Notes: generated by a model from the letters alone, not told the origin. Positions 35,601 to 47,714 are shown, numbered from the stretch's first letter. The stretch: 64,000 nucleotides of DNA from Setophaga petechia (GCA_024362935.1 JANCRA010000039.1:4465040-4529039), one strand, 5' to 3'. Numbers and translations are program-made.

Positions 35601-38600
35601 GGGAGCTCTCCTTGCCCGACGCCGCCGTGCCAAAGGCAGAGGTCCCCTCTCCCGCCGGGCAGGAGTACCTGCAGCAGCCCGGGCTGGCTCCGGGCTCTTT
35701 GCACCTTCGCAGCGCCCCCGTTACCAAAAACTGCCCGGGGCAGTCACAGCTGGGGTGTGAGCAGCTCCCCACAAAGAGCTTCATGTCCACAAAAGGGGAA
35801 ACTGAGGCCCATGAGGGCAGCAGAACGTTCCTATGACCCACACTGGAGCTGGGAATGGAAACCAGCCGTGCCCTGACACAGGGTCTGTGGGTGTGGAGAA
35901 AACCCATGGGATGGAGGCAGGGAGCAGGATCCCCCCCCCACCACATGCCAGGCCAACCCTGCCTGGACCTGCCACAGCCCCAGGTCACCTTCCTTGGAAG
36001 GCCAGCCCAGCTCCAGCTGACTGATGGGACCAAGGGTCAGCTTGTCACGCTCCAGAGAGGGGCCCAGGGGGAGGTAACACGGAGCTCACCTGTGGTCCAA
36101 AGCCCTCCTGGACTCTTCTCTTGGCTTTAATTCAACCCCTAAAGCTAAACCCCAACCAGAGTGCTGCTGCCTGTTGGCTTCAATTCCCCGTCTTTGAGAA
36201 ACATGGCACTGCATGAGTGCTGCTCATCCCAACAGAGCTGTGTCCCTGCAGGAACTGGTGCTGCCCTGCCAGCTGAGTCCAGAGCTGGAACTGGGCTGGC
36301 CACTTCACAGGGCTGAGGTGCCATCACAGAGCACTCATTCCTGCTCTGCCAGCAGGGACAGGACGGTCAGAATCCTCACCTGGGGGTGCATGTGGTTTGG
36401 TTTCATCAGGAGGTTTGTGTGAGCAGTGTCTCTGTGCAGAGGTACAGGGGGAGGAAGGGGATCAGGAGGGAGCTGATCTCTGATGGATGGTGGCTGCTGC
36501 CAGCACCAGGTCACCCCAGGACCCCCAAAGCAATGCCAAGACCCCTGCAGCTCTGCACAAAGCTGGTGGCCCCATGGATGTGGGAAATGCCCTGTTCCCT
36601 GCAGAGCTGGGATGGAGAGAACCAAATCCTCTGGAGTTCAGCTGGGCACAGCCCTGTCCCACTCCCTGCCCATCCATCTCTCCCAAACCCGCTGGGGAGC
36701 TCCTGGCTGCACTTGTGGCTTTATTCTCAGGGCAGATGGGATGAGCACGGAGCTCTGCCCAGCCTGGCTGTGCCACTCCTGCTCTGCACCAGGCAGAGAT
36801 GCTTCTGGAGCTCAGATCTTCATGGGAAGATGGAGCAAGAGCAGGTTCTTGTTGCTGTTTTGGCTCCCTCCAATGTTTCTGTGGGGCCCTGGGAGTATTT
36901 GCTGAAGGTAAGGCTGGAGTGTGTGCTCACAACACTCACACACAGCTTTATCTTCCGGAAATGAGGGATGGCCTTGGACCAGAAACGTCATATTTGTGAA
37001 TGTCACGGTGGTGAGGGAGCACCCAGCCCTGGCTGGCCCTGCTGCCACCACCGGTGCCCAGGCAGCCACAGCCACTCCTCCCCACAGCCCCATTGTGTAT
37101 CTGTCGGTCCTGGGCAGGATTGTCATCTTCTGAGTCAACCAAGCAGCGCGAGGTGCTTCACCACATCCTGCAGGTGACGTCAAAGCGCTGGGCTCCCCGT
37201 CACAGCGCCGAAATGTTGTGTGGTGGGGGGCCGGCTGCCCCACGCCCTCCCCAGCAGGGTTTGGGCAGCAGCAATGCTGGAGAGCTGGCTCCAGCACCCA
37301 CAGCTGGCAAGCGAGTGCAGGGAGGTGCTGGCACTGATTTATCAGCTCAGCACAAAGCCTGGAAGAAATGATGAGCAGGTGCCACCCACTGTGTCCGGCC
37401 ATGGGTGGGGCTGGCGCCCAGCTCCCATGGAAGGTCAGAGGGAGCCAAGCTGCCAGGCTGCCTGTGCCCACCTCCCTCCATCCTGGGCACAGCCAGGCTG
37501 AGCCCCCTGGGGCTCCCTCAGATCCCTGGCAGCTCAGAAATTAGTGCAGCGCCCTCGCACTGCCTTGTGCTACAGGTGCTGGGTGAGCCAGGGAAGGGGA
37601 AGGGAAGAAACAGGAGCAGGAGAGCTGGGGAGGGGCTGGGTGGGCAGAGATGTGCAGCTGGGGCTTGTGAGCCTGGTGGGAAGGGCTGGGAGAGGCTGCT
37701 CAGGTGCAGCTCAAGCCTGGACATGGTGGGTGAGGGTTACAGCCTCGGGGTTTGGTGGGGGCTGCACCTCTGGGGCCAGAAAATGGGTGAGTGGCCAACC
37801 CAGGGGCTTTGCACACAGGGACTTCAGTGCTTCAGAGGAGCCAGCTCAGGGTTGGAGCAGGGAGGTTTCCCCAGTCCCTGGTCCATCCGTTGGGTGCTGG
37901 AGGTGTTGATAAGCTCTGCCCTTGAGCACATGGGCTGGGGATCGCCTACCTTGGGGACAAAAGGCAGCAAGTGAGGGTGGGCAGCCCAGGGCAGCTCCCT
38001 GCACCTCTGGGGCTGAGCCCACTCGTGGTGCAGAGCTGTGGGACACTTGTGTGGAGAGCTTTGCCCTGCAGGATGTGCTGTCAGTACCAGGGCTGAAAGA
38101 GCAGCTTCCAGTGTCACAGCAGGTCTGGTACAGCCTCAGGTGGCCTTGTCCTTGCTGTGAGCAGACCCTGCACTGCCCCCTGCAAGCCAAGGGAACATTT
38201 GTTCAGGCTGGGATGAGTTGGATGATGCAGGGTAACAGCAGAGAGGCCCTGCAGAAAGCTGCAGCTCTGCATCTCTCTGGGATGGCTCAGGCCCATCTTG
38301 GTGGACCCTCTTGAGGATTTTCCCTCCCTCCTCTCTCTGCCTGCTACGGTGGTCTCAGGATGAGCTTCAAGGGTGAGCTGGTGGGGGTCCTGCTGTGCTG
38401 ACCCCTGGGCTGTTTGGGGTGGCGGGGGCTTTGCAGGACCCTGCTCCTGCTGGGATCCTGATTTCCCGTGAGACACCAAGGCAAGACACACAGGCTTGAT
38501 TTCAAAGCTGCCCTGCTCCACTGTTGGGGCTCAGCACCCTCAGCATGCCCGGCCCAGAGCTGGCAGCACTGGGATGGAGCAAGGAACGTGCTGGGAACAA

Positions 38601-41600
38601 AACCTGCTTGGTGCACCCATGCCTGGGGAGATGCTGCAGCCCCCAGTTCCAGCCCCCAGGCAGGGGGCTGGGCTGTCCCCCCGTGTCATGCCATGCCCCC
38701 AGAGTGGCACAGAGCAGGGTTTGGGTGGCAGATGGGTTTGGATCTGCTGCTGGGCAGGGCTGTGGGTGCTGCTGGTGTTGACAGGGGCCGTGGCAGGGAC
38801 AGAAACCCAACTCCTGCTGTGCCCCTGTGCCAGGACACGTCGTGCCAGCAGGGCAGGGGGGGTGAGCTCCACTCCCCACCTGCCTTTACCTGTCCCCAGG
38901 CTCCAGCAGAGATCCTGTAACAAGGAGCCCTTGTCTGCTCCACAATAGCCCCCTTCTGGCCGCAGCACCTGCTGCTGGGGGCTCTGAAGGGCCTTTCTGT
39001 GTGGGGATCAATGGGAGCCTGTTCCCCTCCCGTGGGCTCCCACCTCCTGCCCCCCTGCCCACCCCCAGTGCCCCCCCAGGGGCTGGGGCAGCTCAGCCTG
39101 GCCCCGTGGGGCTCAGGGCACCCCGAGGAGCTCAGGGTGGGCAGCCCCTGCTGCTAATGAAGGATCAGGGCTTGCCCCAGCTGCTCCCATGGCAGAGGGT
39201 GTCCCGTGCACCCCAAGAACCTCCAGACCTCAGTTGCTGGGGTAGAACAACTGAATGTGTCCTGGTGGCCTGTCCAGTGCATTCCAGCCCGGTCCTCTTG
39301 GGACTCAGGAGTGGTGGGATGGTGGGAAGAGCCAGGGAGGTCTCAGCAGGGTTCCCCCAAGGCTGCAGGCTGGGCTGGGTGTGGGTTTTGGTACATGGGA
39401 GTCCAGAAGATGGTGGCTGCACAACCCCTGTGTTTTGCAAATCCTCATCTCTCCACCTGCAGATGGGCGTGGGTGGGCACAGGCAGCAGTGAAGAGGAGA
39501 TAAATGGAGGGGTTGTGGTGCTGCCCTGTGGCTCTCACGGGGGGGTGTCAGGGTGCTCAGTGTCACCTCCTCAGCTGAGCCCTCCCTTGTCTTCTCCCAG
39601 CTTGCTGCAGCCAGGGCTGGTCCTGGCCCCCTCAGGGACACCACAGGGAGCTGGCAGCCACAGGTGGGCTCTTGGAGGCAGCTTGGAGAGGTAAGGGGGA
39701 AGATGCTCAGCCATCCTGGCAGGGACTGGGAGGCCCTGCCCACTGTGGGCTTCCCCAGTGCCCAAGCAATGGATTTTTAACTCTGCCATATGTTTCCCTC
39801 ATCCCAGTGGGAATTCCTTCAAGCCCTCTGCCGAGCTGGAGGAGGCAGAGCCCAGCAGAAGGCAGGTAAATCATCAGCACAGCAATGTCCATGGTGCCCC
39901 TCCGTGCTGGGTTTTGTTGCTTGAAGGGCTGTGTGGGGAGGCTGAGGAGGAGCAGCATCCTCTGGAAGGGGTTTACAGAGGAGCAGCCTTGTCCATCCAC
40001 ACAAATTATTGTCCCCAGGCCTCCCTGCTGCCATTGCCCAGTGTGGAGGCTGCAGCAGCATCACCACCCCCATCCAACCTCGTGACTCCTGGGCCAGCAC
40101 TCCAGGCTGAAGACTCATGGGGATGGACCCAGGCCCTGAGGGGAGCTGTTACTGCTGTGTTCTCACAGAGCAGAGCCCTTTAATGGGTTGCCCACACCTG
40201 AAGGTGCAGAATCTTTCACGCCCTCAGGTGACTCTGTAACCCCAGTTCTGCCAGCCCCACTGAGCTGGCTGCCAAAGGCTGTTCTGCAGCACAAAACCAA
40301 GGCAGGAGGCAATGCCCTGCCTGGGTGACCCAGCAGAACATGTGATGGGCAAGGAGCATTTCTGTCCCTGGGTTTGTTCTCACCTTGCTGAGGGGTGGAG
40401 GTCTCCTAGGGAAGGCAGACCCAGGCTGGAGATTGAGCAGGGATCCTCCTTCCTCCCTCCCAGCCCAGCCCCTGCCTCCACTCTGTAACGGCCAGAGCAA
40501 AGGCAGACCCCAAGTTTCGGGAGATCTTCCACTTCAACACCCCCGTGCTGATGTGGGACCAGCACTTCACCCTGGAGACCTGGAACAGGCTGAAGACACG
40601 CCACGTCCCCTATGGCTGGCAGGGCTTGTCCCTCGCAGGTACAGACCCAGCTGGGATGTGGGGCAGCTTGAGGGGACTGGGGAGCCCAGAAGAAGGGGCT
40701 GGAGATGTGGGACAGGCAAGGAGCCCTGCAGAGGAGCCAGGAACGTTGATCTCTTCCCACCCCACCTCCCAGGGCACAGGGTGCGGCTCTTGCTGCATCT
40801 TGTGACATTTTCCCTGAATAAAAGCTCCAGTGTTGACCATGATTATTAACTGGGGCCGGAGGAGCTCAGACAACCAGCTCCATTGTTGTGCATGGAGATT
40901 GTTTCCCTTCCCACCCCAAACCCACTCTCTGTTTTCCCTGGCAGCTGCCAGCTTCAATCCCTGGGCTGGGAAGCGCTGGGAACAGCGAGCAGGAGAGAAC
41001 CAGTGGCATTTTCAGAGACATTATCAGGAGGGGATGTGGCAGCACAGGCAGCAGCATCTGCAGGGCTGGGGCTGAAGATATCTGGATCCCTGTGCTTTGC
41101 ACAGCCTTGGGTGGGTGGCCACTGTTTGTAGCACGGTTAGGAGCATGGGGAGATAAGAGATACAAGGAGGTGCCACCAAGCTGGGAGAGATGTGTCTATC
41201 TGGTGCCCCCATATCCCACATGCAGACCTCTCTCCTGCACGGGGGCGGTGTGAGTTTTCTTGTGTGCTGTTCCTGGCTGTGCTGTGCCAGCTCTTTGCAT
41301 GCTCCCATGGGTTGGCACACACCTTTTCCCTGCTGACTGGTCCCATCCTGCTCCATTCCAGTGGTGGGCAGTGCCCTGCAGCTCCTCAACGCCTCGGCCA
41401 ACCGGCAGCTCTTCGACAGGGCCGCCTTCCCCGGGGGCTGCGTCCGCTGTGCCGTGGTGGGCAACGGTGGCATCCTCAACGGCTCGCGGCAGGGCAAGGC
41501 CATCGACAGCCACGACCTGGTCTTCAGGTGAGCGTGAGTCCCAGGCAGGATGGGGCCATGAGTGAAATAAACACGGGCAGGAGATCTTTCTCCTTTTTAA

Positions 41601-44559
41601 TGCCTTTATTAAAAGTGATCCGCTCGGGCGGGGAGAACCGACGGGTCCGCGCTCACGCTACTGCTGCTCCCAGGAGCGGCATGGAGGAGGAGGAGGAGGT
41701 GGAGTACAGCTTAGCTGGGGGTTCTGTCCTCAGGAGAGCATCAGGAAGGAGATTCCCTTAATCTTCTGGTTTAACATTTGACATCCTCTGTCTAGCTGAG
41801 GTTAGGGTGAGGGGTAAAAGGGTCTTAGTGGATATCAGATTCTGTTCCTCACGTCTCGGCATCACTTTGATTCGTCTATTTCATGTTGGCTCGTTGTTTT
41901 AGGGGTTTTTGGCTAGGTTTGGTGAGGGGCTTCTCCCGTGGCATGTCGGTTCTGAGGTCATTTGCATGCTAACTCTGAGGTCTCCTCCACTTCACCGTCT
42001 GGGTGCCATCCTCCAGGAAGCAGCTGGGTGCCACTGACAAAAGGGGGAATTCTTAACCATTGATGACAGGTAGTTAACGAAAATGACAGGTGATTACAAC
42101 AACAGTTAGAACTCCACCTTGGCAGCAACTGGCCCAACCTGAGAACTCTGCAACCTTTAAAAAAATGGCAACTTTTCCTACTCATAACAATGGGCACTGG
42201 GAGATGCCAGCCCTGGACAAGTGTTCTCTGCTTTTCCTGCAGGCTCAACGGTGCCGTGATCAAGGGCTTCGAGGAGGACGTTGGCACCAAGGTCTCCTTC
42301 TACGGCTTCACGGTGAACACCATGAAGAACTCCCTCATCTCCTACGAGGAGTATGGCTTCACCCAGGTCCCCCAGGGCAAGGTGAGACTCTGAGGGTTTG
42401 TTGGGGACTTGAATCAAGTTGTCCCTTCAGGCTGGGCTTGCTTCTGAGACCTTCTGTCTTGTTTTGGAAAGACAGGTGTGTGCTAAGGAAGGCAGGGGCA
42501 TCCCCTGAAATGGAGAAAATGAAGCCCCAACTCCAAATTGCTATAAATTTTAAATTAAGGGACTCTCAGGCAACAAAAATTATGGGAGCAGGAAATAACA
42601 GTTCTTTAATAGGGAAGAAAATAGAAGGATAAAATAATCAATGCAGTAAACCAAAACAACACTGAGAGAGTCAGAACACAGCCTGACACCTTGTGGGTCA
42701 GGGTGCTGGCAGCAGTCCCATTGGAATTGTGGCTTAGCCCTCCTGCAGGGTCAGGGCTGGTTCTGCTGGAGCAGGGATCCTGGAGAAAGGTGCAGTCTCT
42801 GCCTCTGAAGATCCAGGGCAAGAGGCAGCTGCTGCTCCTCTGGGCAATCCAGTGCAGAAGCTGTGCTGGTGTTCCAGAATCTCCAGATTCTATCCAGGTG
42901 GGAATGCTTGGCTCCTCCCTCTGGGCTCCCATCTCCCAGTGGGATGCTGTAGTTCTTATCAGCCATGCAGGGACATTCAATAGCTGTTATCAGCAGGTGT
43001 CCCCTCCCAAGGGAGGAGTGATTGTGATCACTCAGAGAGAGATAAGGCAAACTCCCCACTTGACAAAGGTAATCTGCCATACAGATGGTAACAGAATACA
43101 TCTTGCCTTGAAATCTGGAACACCTTCTCCCCATCTCGGGGGCCCTCAGTCCTCACCTGCAAGCATGGGCCGTGTCCCTAATGCCCCCTCCAAGTGCCCT
43201 GTGTGTGTCCCTGCTGCAGGACCTGAAGTACATCTTCATCCCCTCGGATATCCGGGACTACATCATGCTGAAATCAGCCATCCAGGGCAGCCCAGTGCCC
43301 GAGGGCTCAGACAAGGGGGACGAGTGAGTAGCTCCCCAAGATCCCCCCAGCACCCCCAGTGATGCAGGCATGACTCGCTTGTCCTCTCCCCACATCTGTC
43401 CCTCCTGGGATAAACCCCAAGGAGCTCCAGGACTCCCATGACAAAGTTCTGCCCTTCTCCTTGCCTTGCTGCAGCCCACAGAAGTATTTTGGACTGGAGG
43501 CATCTGCAGAGAAGTTCAAGCTGCTGCATCCTGATTTCCTGCAGTACCTGACAGCAAGGTGAGGCTGACGAGCTCTGTGGCTGCTGTCTGGCTCTGCTCT
43601 AGACTGGGGTCAGACCATCTCTTCCCTTCCCTGTCTGCTCATTCCAGTACAGACCAGTAGCTGCCCAGCACCAAAGTGCAGTCCCAGTCTCTCCTAGACA
43701 CTGGAACCACCCTGCCCTGCTGTTTGCACACAGGGCAGAGGCATCTCCCCCCTGCCATTCCTGTTCACTGCAGCACAGCTCACATCCCCTCCTATGCCTC
43801 CCCGTGCTCACCTTGCTCCCATTCCCCACAACAAATTACATTTGTCCCAGTCTAACAGGAACAAAGGTAGGTCCCAATCTGATGGTCTTTTCCTGCCTTT
43901 CATGAAAGCAGGTGTCCAGGTTGGGGCTGCTCCAAAGAGCAGAGAGGCGCCTTTTACCAACCTCTGAGCAATGGCAGCCATCAGAGCCCACCTGAGCCCT
44001 TGTTTCACTCATTGCTGCTGCCTCACTGGGCACTGGTGTCACTGGAGAGGGCTGGCTGGGTGTGGGTGTGGGTGTGAGGGCTGCAGGGCTGTGCCAGCCC
44101 CACAGCCACCATGTCCCCATCAGGTTCCTGCGCTCGGAGCTGCTCAACACCCAGTACAGCTCCCTGTACATGCCCAGCACCGGCGCCCTCATGCTCCTCA
44201 CTGCGCTCCACACCTGTGACCAGGTAAGGGGCCACAGGGCCACTGTTCCCCTGGGGAAAAGGGAATCCCCCCTTGGCTGCTGTGGTGGCTGTCCTACATG
44301 TCCCCTGTCCCTGAAGGGACTGCTGGTGTTGATGGACCAGCCGAGGTGAAGCCTTGACCCTTCCTCTGTCTGCCCCACCTCCTTCCCACAGGTCAGTGCC
44401 TATGGGTTTATCACAGCCAACTACGAGCAGTTCTCAGACCACTACTACGAGGTGGAGAAGAAACCTCTGGTGTTTTATGCCAACCATGACATGATGCTGG
44501 AGGCAGCTCTGTGGAGGAGCCTGCACCGTGCAGGGATCATCACCCTCTACCAGCGCTGA
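34587..44559 (+). CDS. ST6GALNAC2: ST6GalNAc II sialyltransferase, 10 coding exons
   Basis: Golgi type II alpha-2,6-sialyltransferase acting on GalNAc of O-glycans, preferring core-1 type acceptors in known family members. Coding exons: 34587-34711, 39601-39690, 39808-39865, 40464-40638, 41362-41527, 42243-42381, 43220-43323, 43475-43558, 44124-44223, 44392-44559. Total 1209 bases, 402 aa plus stop; phases close at every junction. Membrane anchor about residues 9-24; short stem; first conserved Cys block (PCLHS) about 94. Motif L begins about 176 ([25 protein letters not shown] at 198-205), motif S about 330-352 (MPSTGA, CDQVSAYG), motif III HYYE at 364-367, motif VS H379 and E384. The ILNGSRQG and NTMKNSL blocks and the YQR C-terminus are typical of ST6GALNAC2. 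As I recall, the chicken enzyme is 404 aa and human 374; the in-frame 90-base exon 2 explains the extra 30 residues here. First intron is long (about 4.9 kb) and starts in a CpG island. Confidence 0.95.
35599..35754 (+). other. Possible alternative exon of ST6GALNAC2
   Basis: After a good polypyrimidine acceptor (ctcttcccag) the frame carried from exon 1 stays open for 79 codons to a stop at 35834-35836. A moderate donor, GGG|GTGTGA, at 35755 would make a 156-base exon that keeps phase 2 on both sides. The peptide ([16 protein letters not shown] and on) has no counterpart I recognise. It may be a rare exon, an alternative 3' end, or chance in GC-rich DNA. Confidence 0.3.
39601..39690 (+). CDS. 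ST6GALNAC2: ST6GALNAC2 exon 2, 90-base in-frame stem cassette
   Basis: Exactly 90 bases between a good acceptor (cttctcccag) and a strong donor (GAG|GTAAGG). It enters in phase 2 and leaves in phase 2, so exon 1 joins either this exon or directly the next (39808) without loss of frame. It adds 30 residues ([14 protein letters not shown] and on) to the stem. Without it the protein would be 372 aa, close to the mammalian length; with it 402, close to the length I recall for chicken. Constitutive or alternative use cannot be told from sequence. Confidence 0.75.
39808..39865 (+). CDS. ST6GALNAC2: ST6GALNAC2 exon 3, short stem exon
   Basis: A 58-base exon between atcccag and CAG|GTAAAT. It encodes [19 protein letters not shown], which sits where the mammalian enzyme has its SF...KGQ segment just before the first conserved Cys. 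It ends in phase 0, matching the acceptor at 40462-40463. Confidence 0.8.
41563..42189 (-). mobile_element. LTR of about 627 bp, antisense in ST6GALNAC2 intron 5
   Basis: On the - strand: TGTTATGAGTAGG start, AATAAAGG polyadenylation signal near 41610, and an end CGTGTTTATTTCA. Flanks ATGAG and ATGGG are a near 5-bp duplication. Many CpGs survive (CGCTCGGGCGGGGAGAACCG), unlike older repeats nearby, which suggests a recent insertion. It begins 36 bases after the exon 5 donor. Confidence 0.78.
42506..43100 (-). mobile_element. LTR of about 595 bp, antisense in ST6GALNAC2 intron 6
   Basis: On the - strand it starts TGTATTCTGTTACCATC and ends TTCTCCATTTCA, with TGATTATTTTATCC and TATTAAAGAACTG near the 3' part, an LTR-like layout. 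No target duplication seen; ends approximate. It fills most of the intron and stops about 120 bases before exon 7. Confidence 0.65.
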
Positions 44560-46555
44560 GGCCGAGAGGTTGCCCACAGGGCCAAGCCCAAGGACTCTTG
44601 TGTGGCTCTTCTCTTTCTCCTGAGGGTCACCTTCTCCTTTCTCCTGAGGGCTCTCCCCAGCTGGCCAGCCAGCCCACGGAGCGGGCTTGCTGCACCACAG
44701 CCAGCAGTGATGTGAGGATAACGGGGAAGCTGGTGCTGGTGGAGGAATGTTGCATCTCCTCAGGGATCAGTGTGATTGAACGTGGTCTTTGGGGCGGCCA
44801 GAAGCACCACAGCACGTGGCTGTGCCCTGCCAGCCCCATCAATGTGGCTTTGGGGCAGCAGTGGCCCCTGTGGAGCACAGGAGGGGCAGGGTGATGCTGG
44901 AAAATGCCCTTACCCTAAATGCTCATCACCATGGTGGGACCATAGCAGGCAGGATAAATCCTTGCACTGGAGCTCAGGTGACAAGAGGTGACATGTCTGG
45001 GGAACACCTCTCTCCAGAAAGACTGCAAAGTCCCAGCTGTGTGTGGATGTGTGCCACATTCCAGAAGGATCTGTTTGCCTCCCTGGTCAGTGGCACAGAG
45101 AGCAGGACAGACACAGTGGGCCCTGTCACCGTCCCCTTCTTGAGGTCTGGTGTTTTCTGACAAGGAAGGGGCTCAAAAGCCATCAGCTCCAAGGAGGGTC
45201 ACAGCAGCTCAGCCAGGACAGCAGGATCATGTCCAGGCTCTGAGCAGCCCAGAGGTGACATGGCCTCAGCCATGTGTGTGTGGCACTGGCTTTGTCAGCC
45301 TTTTCTTGCACAGGGACTCCGTGGTGCCTCTGAGAGGCAGCCCCACACCAGGTGGGTCAGTGATGGTCACTCCTGATTTCCTTCCCCTAACCCCAAGGGA
45401 AGGGAGGATCCTGAACCCTTCAGCTGTCCCTCAAACACCAGCACTGCTCAGGGAGACCCACCTGGGGAGGCTTCTCCAGCTGGTGGGGGCTGGAGACAGA
45501 GCAGTGTAATCCAAGACACTTTCCCACTTTGTGTAATTACATAAATGTTGAATGATTGTTTTCCCTAACACCTGTTTTTGTTGTTTTGATGAACTGGGTG
45601 GGGTGAGACCCCCCCCTCTTTACCTCCCACAGCAGAGGAGCAGTAACAGGGAGTAGAGACTTCAACTGGGGAGCAGCTCCAGAGGCAGACAGGGATGGAA
45701 ACCAGTTTAAATCATGGAGACTCAGGACTTTTAGCTCTTAGCACAGCCCTTTTCCACTTGGAATGCTATTTACTGTACAAGGTTGGTGCACAGAGATGGC
45801 AAAAGATACCCTGGCCCTGAGCCAGGGAACCTCCAAACCCCCTGAAGCTCCAGCAGGCTGCTTCCAGCTGGTTCAGATTCAGGTTAGGCTCCAAGCCTGT
45901 TCCAGATGTAATCTCTAGCCTGGGGCCCATCTTGTGTTCCCACGTCTCAAATTAACCTTTGTTCCCATCAGAGCCACCCTCCACTGGAACCACAGCAGCC
46001 TGTCAGGCCTGTTTTGTGTTCCCAAACACTCAGCAAAACCTTTCGTGACACCAATGAGCCTGATCCTCACATCTCCTGGCCAAGACACCCTGAAACCTTC
46101 TCAAACCAGCTCTGGCCAAGCCTCAGGTGACATCAGCAGCACTGTGACACTCAGGGCAAGATGAGCAGGATGGTGCTGTCATGGTGCTGCAGCCCTGCCT
46201 GGAATAATCCAGCTCACAGGCACACCAGGAACCAAGCACTGAAGGGAACCACAACCTTCCTTTCCTCTCTCAAAAAGGGAAATTCCCAGCCAAGGGTGGA
46301 GCTGGAGTTAACTCCATTTTAAGGACTTGCTCATGGCTGTATTCCCAAGCACACCACAAGAACCATTTGGCACCAGACCTTAGCCATAAGTTAGTTTTGT
46401 CACACTGTTCCCATAAATCACTTCTGGGACAGAAACTGCAGACACTGAAGTCTTTGAGTTACCAGGTTTGCAATGAAGGGTAAACTCACAACTGCCATTT
46501 CAGGAAGCATTTTAATCCAAAATCCTTCATACCTGCACAAAACCATTTCTGTCCA

Positions 46556-46615
46556 AGAAGAATCAGAATCATTAAATTAGAAAACACCTTTGAGAGCATG
46601 CACTCCAACCTTTAC
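46556..46615 (-). mobile_element. Old CR1 3' end remnant
   Basis: About 60 bases (AGAATCATTAAATTAGAAAA, then CACTCCAACC) resemble the diverged reverse complement of a CR1 tail. Short and degraded. Confidence 0.5.
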
Positions 46616-46626
46616 AGAAATAATCA

Positions 46627-46674
46627 AATAAAACCCAACTTTGACTCATAAGATTTTCCACAACTTATTTTATT
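46627..46674. terminator. Facing polyadenylation signals between ST6GALNAC2 and the - strand transcript
   Basis: AATAAA on the + strand at 46627-46632 and AATAAA on the - strand at 46674-46669 lie 36 bases apart; an ATTAAA on + is at 46571. I saw no canonical + strand AATAAA between the ST6GALNAC2 stop and here. A tail-to-tail end for ST6GALNAC2 and the snoRNA host is plausible but would need a 2-kb 3' UTR for ST6GALNAC2. Confidence 0.35.
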
Positions 46675-46739
46675 CTTGAACAGGAGAAAGCAGGGAATCA
46701 CTTTTTTCTCCAGCCAACCGTAGATCAGGTCCTGGTGAA

Positions 46740-46785
46740 AAAAAAAAAAAAAAACAAAAAAACAAAAAACCAAAAAACAACAGTA
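46740..46785. repeat. A-rich low-complexity tract
   Basis: Runs of A interrupted by single C on the + strand, beside the facing polyadenylation signals. Could be a retroposon tail or simple repeat. Confidence 0.7.
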
Positions 46786-47633
46786 TCAGAGCAGCTGAAA
46801 AGTTCTGATTTGCACTTTTTAATCTGGAGTACAGGTCACAGCAGACAAAACCTTGCTCCCACCCAGGCCAATGGCACGAGTACCCAAATCCATTTTGGTT
46901 TTAGTGGTCCCTTACCTGTGGTGTGGCTGCAGTGACCACTGAGCAGTGAGGAGGAGCCTGTGGCTACACACAGGTGGCCATTTCACATGACATATCTGCA
47001 GTCATTCGTGACATCCAGTCCAGAACAATCTTCCTTCTAGATCGGTGAGAAACCACAAACCAAAGCTGTAACTGTTTTCCTAAAAAAGTCCATTCTGAAA
47101 CAATCCCTGACCTTCTGATCACCGAGTGGCTTTTACTTGTCCCATTTATCATCAGGCTGCCTCTCCACTTTTTTTTCCCTTGGAAGTCAAAAGCTCCAGG
47201 TGCTTGTCCCAGTGCCTGATGCTGTCTGGGAGACAGCTGTGCTGTCAGAGCACCCCAATGCCTGATTTGTGGGGCCATTCCCTCCCCTTTCACAGTCCTA
47301 ATGACACTCCCTGTCACCAGCTCTGCTGGCCTGTCAGAAGCTGTTACTGACGTTCTGCAAACAAAAACCAAATTCTGCTCAATAAACCGTAAAATCATTT
47401 AGCAGAAGGCAGCTGTCAGCTGCCCAAGACAAAGTGCTGTTCCAGCCTGTGTGTTCAGTGACTGTACATCAGGGAAGATAAAAAATGCATTTCTTATCTG
47501 CCCTTCAACTTGTCAGTGTTTGCACAAGAACTTGAAAGCTCTTTGCAGCTCTAAACTGTGCCATGACAACAGCAGCTCTGCAGCTGTGCCTGGGACTGCA
47601 CCTGGCTGCTGCCACACGGCCCAAGGTGGCAGG

Positions 47634-47714
47634 ACAGGGGACAGATTGTGTCACACTGGTGCCACTCACACCTACAGGGGACAGACTGTGTCACACTGGT
47701 GCCACTCACACCTG
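47634..47714. repeat. 40-bp tandem duplication
   Basis: Two nearly identical 40-base units (ACAGGGGACAGATTGTGTCA and GACAGACTGTGTCA forms, each ending CACTCACACCT), 40 bases upstream of SNORD1 copy 2 on the + map. Confidence 0.85.

Noticed and set aside
34702..35633. Open frames of 105-246 codons on both strands around ST6GALNAC2 exon 1
   Set aside because: Stop codons are rare in a CpG island; the frames overlap each other and intron 1, and none shows a domain.
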